Source of the DNA: Faucicola osloensis_D
Lineage (GTDB): Bacteria > Pseudomonadota > Gammaproteobacteria > Pseudomonadales > Moraxellaceae
Direction: 5' to 3' (one strand)
DNA: 64,000 nt
Assembly (NCBI GenBank): GCA_020041925.1
Contig: CP083409.1
In this document: in pieces, positions 61,111 through 64,000 of the stretch
How the letters are laid out: every line of letters begins with the position of its first letter
Position numbering within the stretch: the stretch's first letter is position 1
Translations under genes and position numbers: made by a program
Notes under the pieces: generated by a model
What the model was told of the DNA's origin: nothing
Databases searched by the model: none
What the model saw: only the letters and a program-made list of their open reading frames with translations

Positions 61111-62235
61111 ATGTCTTACTCCGCTCTTTTATCACCGATTAACGTGGGCGCAATGCGCTTGCCCAACCGCGTCTTTATGGCGCCATTGACCCGTCTGCGT
61201 AGTGCTGATTTGCCAAATGGAACGAAAAATATTGGTGGCTTGCCAACGCCACTCATGGCAACCTATTATACCCAGCGCGCTAGCAGTGGTTTGATTATCA
61301 CAGAAGCCACGGATATCTCAGCCGATGCCAAAGGCTACGCAGGTGCGCCAGGTGTTTTTAGTGACGCACAAATTGCAGGCTGGAAAATGATTGCTGATAG
61401 CGTACACCAAGCAGGCGGTCATATCGCTATGCAGCTATGGCACACAGGGGTGGTATCGCATTATAGCTTGCGCCCACAAGGTCAGCCGCCTGTATCAGCA
61501 TCAACCGTGGATTTGGGTGATGCGGTACGCACCTCGTTAAAAGATGACGAAGGCAAAGTATACCGTGTGACTGCCACGCCAGCGCGTGAAATGACCATCG
61601 CAGAAATCAAACAAACCGTCGATGATTTTGCCAGCGCCGCGCGTAATGCGATTGAAGCGGGTATGGATTTTATTGAAATCCACGGTGCACACGGCTATTT
61701 GATTCATCAATTCTTGTATGAGAGCGTCAACCAACGCAGCGATGAATACGGTGGTAGCTTAGAGAACCGTATGCGCTTTTTGAAAGAAATTTTGACCGCA
61801 GTCACTAGCGCGATTGGTAGTGACAAAGTGGGTATCCGTATCTCGCCACTGGGTCAATTCAATGGTGTGGATGCCGGTAGCGAAGATGATGCGTTAGCAA
61901 TCATCAAGCTGATTGATAGCTTTAACCTAGCCTATTTACATATTTCTGAGCCAGACTGGGCAGGTGGAAAACCTTTTACGGCAGAATTCCGTCGCCAAAT
62001 TCGTGATGCTTATCACGGCGTGCTTATCGGTGCTGGTGGCTATACCGCAGAAAAAGCAGACGCGCTAATTCGTGATGGCTTAATTGATGCCGTCGCTTTT
62101 GGTCGCAGTTATATCGCAAATCCAGATTTGGTTGAGCGTTTTCACCAAAATGCGCCGCTTAATCAACCAAACCCAGCCACTTTTTATGGTGGTGATCAAG
62201 AAGGCTATACGGATTATCCTGCGTTAGCCCAATAA
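61111..62235 (+). CDS. Old Yellow Enzyme family NAD(P)H:flavin oxidoreductase (NemA-like)
   Basis: FMN-dependent ene-reductase of 374 residues (NemA 365). Conserved features are PINVGAMRLPNRVFMAPLTRLRS (which contains the FMN-contacting threonine), MQLWHTGVVSH, and the active-site pair and following region in EIHGAHGYLIHQFL with NQRSDEYGGSLENR. VAFGRSYIANPDL supplies the phosphate-binding Arg. The family reduces N-ethylmaleimide, nitro-esters and alpha,beta-unsaturated carbonyls. It is transcribed away from the YqhD-type gene, suggesting joint control of electrophile detoxification (inference). Start ATG 61111; terminator follows. Confidence 0.94.
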   Translation: MSYSALLSPINVGAMRLPNRVFMAPLTRLRSADLPNGTKNIGGLPTPLMATYYTQRASSGLIITEATDISADAKGYAGAPGVFSDAQIAGWKMIADSVHQAGGHIAMQLWHTGVVSHYSLRPQGQPPVSASTVDLGDAVRTSLKDDEGKVYRVTATPAREMTIAEIKQTVDDFASAARNAIEAGMDFIEIHGAHGYLIHQFLYESVNQRSDEYGGSLENRMRFLKEILTAVTSAIGSDKVGIRISPLGQFNGVDAGSEDDALAIIKLIDSFNLAYLHISEPDWAGGKPFTAEFRRQIRDAYHGVLIGAGGYTAEKADALIRDGLIDAVAFGRSYIANPDLVERFHQNAPLNQPNPATFYGGDQEGYTDYPALAQ

Positions 62236-62269
62236 TTGTACTAGCGAAAATAATCGTATTAGCGAATAT

Positions 62270-62309
62270 GAAAACCCCGATCGTGTGATGACATGAGCGG
62301 GGTTTTTTA
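62270..62309 (+). terminator. Rho-independent terminator after OYE
   Basis: AAAACCCCG (62271-62279) pairs with CGGGGTTTT (62298-62306) followed by further T. The loop is about 18 bases. Confidence 0.88.
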
Positions 62310-62440
62310 TTGTGCTGATAAAACAAACAAATTTTTTTACTAAACTTATCATGAAAGTGAATAGAAAATCTGCTAATAATAAAGCGGCAATAGCAAATTG
62401 TCATATTAAAAAATAGTCAAACAAAGACAAGGAGAACGAA

Positions 62441-62812
62441 ATGAAAACACGTTTTACAGCCCCCTTATTTGGGGCAGCTATAGCCCTGTTATCGGTAGCG
62501 GCAACCACCCAAACTGCCACTGCCGCGACAGCTACTAAAATTATTTTCCCAAAGGGTAGCTACTGTGCCAGTTACTCAGGTGATTTTAGTAAAAGTAAAA
62601 CCTATAGCCTGTATCTGTTAAAAAACCAAGGTTTTGAAGTCAAAGCCGCCAATATGGAAGACGGTATCCACATTAGAGATGCACGGGGTGTGCTGCGAGG
62701 TGAATGGATTGACGACAATACTTATCGAATTCACACGCGCATGAAAGGTCTGCATTATGTGACAGTACGCAGTCCGTATGGCGACCAACAAGTTGAGTTT
62801 TGCGCGTATTAA
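62441..62812 (+). CDS. Small secreted protein, 123 residues, unknown
   Basis: Unrecognised exported protein. AAGGAG 8 bases before ATG 62441 and a clean signal peptide (about 1-29, ending TQTATAA) support it. The mature domain of about 94 residues has exactly two cysteines, one near its start (GSYCASYSG) and one four residues from the end region (EFCAY), which could close the domain with a disulfide. It is beta-rich in appearance with YSLYLLKNQGFEVKA and TYRIHTRMKGLHYVTV. The pattern recalls short periplasmic inhibitors or adhesin-like domains, but I cannot assign a family. It is convergent with lysO. Confidence 0.75.
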   Translation: MKTRFTAPLFGAAIALLSVAATTQTATAATATKIIFPKGSYCASYSGDFSKSKTYSLYLLKNQGFEVKAANMEDGIHIRDARGVLRGEWIDDNTYRIHTRMKGLHYVTVRSPYGDQQVEFCAY

Positions 62813-62838
62813 TTTAATAAGGGTTGGGGGTTTTGCTA

Positions 62839-63750
62839 TTAGCCAAAACTTGAAAATACCACCATTAACACCGGTGAGATGATATTAACCAAAAACCCAA
62901 AGCTCATGGCAAGCGGTACCACTTCATTTCCCCCTGAGCTTTGGATGATAGGCAAGGTAAAATCCATAGTAGTCACCCCGCCCAAACCCACCGCCGTGGT
63001 TGGGTATTTGCGAATCAGCATAGGGATAAACAGTAGCGCCGTGAACTCACGTAACAAATCATTGAGCAATGCCACACTTCCCCAAACTGCGCCATAGGCA
63101 TCAGTCATGATAATTCCCGACAACGAATACCAGCCATAGCCAGAGGATAGCGCTAACCCTTGGGTGAAGGTCACATCAGGCATTATCAGCGCGTACACTA
63201 AACCACCGACTGCCACACTGAGACAAAAAATCACACAAGCTTGTACGCCGCGTTTGTTGACCAATACCTGCCGTAACGTCATCCCCGAATGCGACAACTG
63301 AAAGCCCACCAATAGAATCAGCAAAATTAACAAACCCTTGATGATGCCATCAATCGGCAAATCCGTTATTGGCAGAAATTTGCCCAGTACAAAACCCAAT
63401 ACCACACAGCACAACTGAACGAGGCTTCCTGTGATGCTAAAACCTGCTTGGCTATGCTTATGGGGGATAGCACGTTGCCAAGGATGTAGCTTGTCAAACA
63501 TCAGCAAACTGATAAAACCTGCACCTAGTGTACAAATCGCCAATATCGCCACATTGGTGCCAATAAACCCAATCTGCGCGCCCAAGTCAGGAATCTGCGA
63601 CAACGAAAGACCAATAAAGGTTAAAATCACAAACACCAAGTTGGTCAGTAGCTTGTCTACCAGCGGCATGAATCGTTGCGGTAATGGCAGTAAAAACCCG
63701 ACCACCAAAGGGGTAAGAATCAGAACAAGGGTGATAAAATTTTCCAACAT
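62839..63750 (-). CDS. lysO: LysO-family lysine exporter (YbjE/DUF340)
   Basis: Membrane exporter of 303 residues with about eight helices. The diagnostic DUF340/LysO region is visible: SSGYGWYSLSGIIMTDAYGAVWGSVALLND (given here as overlapping SSGYGWYSLSG and TDAYGAVWGSVA), and GLGGVTTMDFTLPIIQSSGG. E. coli LysO exports lysine and thialysine. Spacing to the previous gene end is 26 bases, convergent. The start is at ATG 63750. I see no lysine riboswitch in the upstream 250 bases. Confidence 0.9.
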   Translation of the reverse strand: MLENFITLVLILTPLVVGFLLPLPQRFMPLVDKLLTNLVFVILTFIGLSLSQIPDLGAQIGFIGTNVAILAICTLGAGFISLLMFDKLHPWQRAIPHKHSQAGFSITGSLVQLCCVVLGFVLGKFLPITDLPIDGIIKGLLILLILLVGFQLSHSGMTLRQVLVNKRGVQACVIFCLSVAVGGLVYALIMPDVTFTQGLALSSGYGWYSLSGIIMTDAYGAVWGSVALLNDLLREFTALLFIPMLIRKYPTTAVGLGGVTTMDFTLPIIQSSGGNEVVPLAMSFGFLVNIISPVLMVVFSSFG

Positions 63751-64000
63751 ACCGCGACGCTTCCAAACAGGGTTTAAACACAGGCTAATCGCAATATTTT
63801 GCCGTCAGCACTTGGTTTAAAAAATTAAAAGTCGCTATTGTACCCATAAATGCATCAAGTTGGCGAATATTTGCCATAATGCATGGTTTAAGCGTGCAAT
63901 CAATTGCTTGGTAACACATTTGTAGTATGATTGAACAAATAGTTGTGTAAGATAAGCACATCCAATCATCTTACGCGTTAGATGACTTTATTAGCCGTTA
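63751..64000. other. Right edge, non-coding as far as visible
   Basis: About 250 AT-rich bases upstream of lysO reaching the window end. It presumably contains the lysO promoter; no gene start is recognisable. Confidence 0.4.

Noticed and set aside
1..64000. CRISPR arrays, insertion sequences, prophage, tRNA or rRNA genes
   Set aside because: I looked for regular spaced repeats, transposase or integrase motifs, terminal inverted repeats and cloverleaf or rRNA signatures and found none.

Overview
The window looks like chromosomal DNA of a gammaproteobacterium of the family Moraxellaceae, probably Moraxella/Faucicola or a close relative. This is inferred from protein character: a Pseudomonas/Acinetobacter-type Pil-Chp cluster, an inverted minCDE block, a two-REC regulator beside a roadblock/GTPase pair, and moderate A+T with AT-rich spacers. 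I see no rRNA, tRNA, IS element, prophage or CRISPR array.

Layout. 1-2.2 kb: methionine importer metQ (cut by the window edge), metI and metN on the minus strand. 2.3-9.7 kb: on the minus strand, an RND efflux pump (adaptor then transporter) followed by an OmpR-type regulator and its histidine kinase. 10.2-22.7 kb: a full type IV pilus chemosensory cluster, pilG-pilH-pilI-pilJ-pilK-chpA-chpB-chpC, including a 2215-residue multi-HPt kinase. 22.8-35.3 kb: cytochrome b561, minE/minD/minC, a membrane protein with an S4-like arginine helix, an acyltransferase, an OmpA-type lipoprotein, DUF1877 and DUF1345 proteins, rluE, a FemAB-like protein coupled to ubiC, and glyA. 35.4-42.2 kb: a signalling block (double-receiver regulator, Cache-type kinase, roadblock protein, small GTPase, REC-like/winged-helix protein) resembling the conservons of actinobacteria. 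42.5-50.5 kb: DUF4230 protein, proS, prc, a candidate regulatory RNA, csbD, an SlyD-type isomerase and an AI-2E family permease. 50.7-63.8 kb: prfC, a DUF596 protein, two very small proteins, a DUF3298 protein, tatD, tcdA, a hybrid kinase, a Na+/H+ antiporter, a YqhD-type alcohol dehydrogenase divergent from an Old Yellow Enzyme, a small secreted protein and lysO.

The most striking signal is non-coding. Just after prc (47651-47946) a perfect palindrome contains TGTAAG-N6-CTTACA, the consensus GacA upstream activating site. A -10-like box follows, then about 170 nt holding ten GGA triplets, and then a rho-independent terminator. Five or six of the GGA triplets sit in predicted hairpin loops, three of them in identical AGGAT pentaloops. 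This is the architecture of CsrA/RsmA-sequestering RNAs of the RsmX/Y/Z group, and I propose it as such.

Much of the window is signal transduction and surface behaviour: Pil-Chp for twitching motility and surface sensing, the conservon-like GTPase module, three kinases outside ChpA, and the candidate Gac/Rsm RNA. Several proteins depart from family norms: PilJ has almost no periplasmic domain, MetN lacks its C-terminal regulatory domain, MinC has a long linker, and the RstB-like kinase has a low-complexity insertion inside its ATPase domain.
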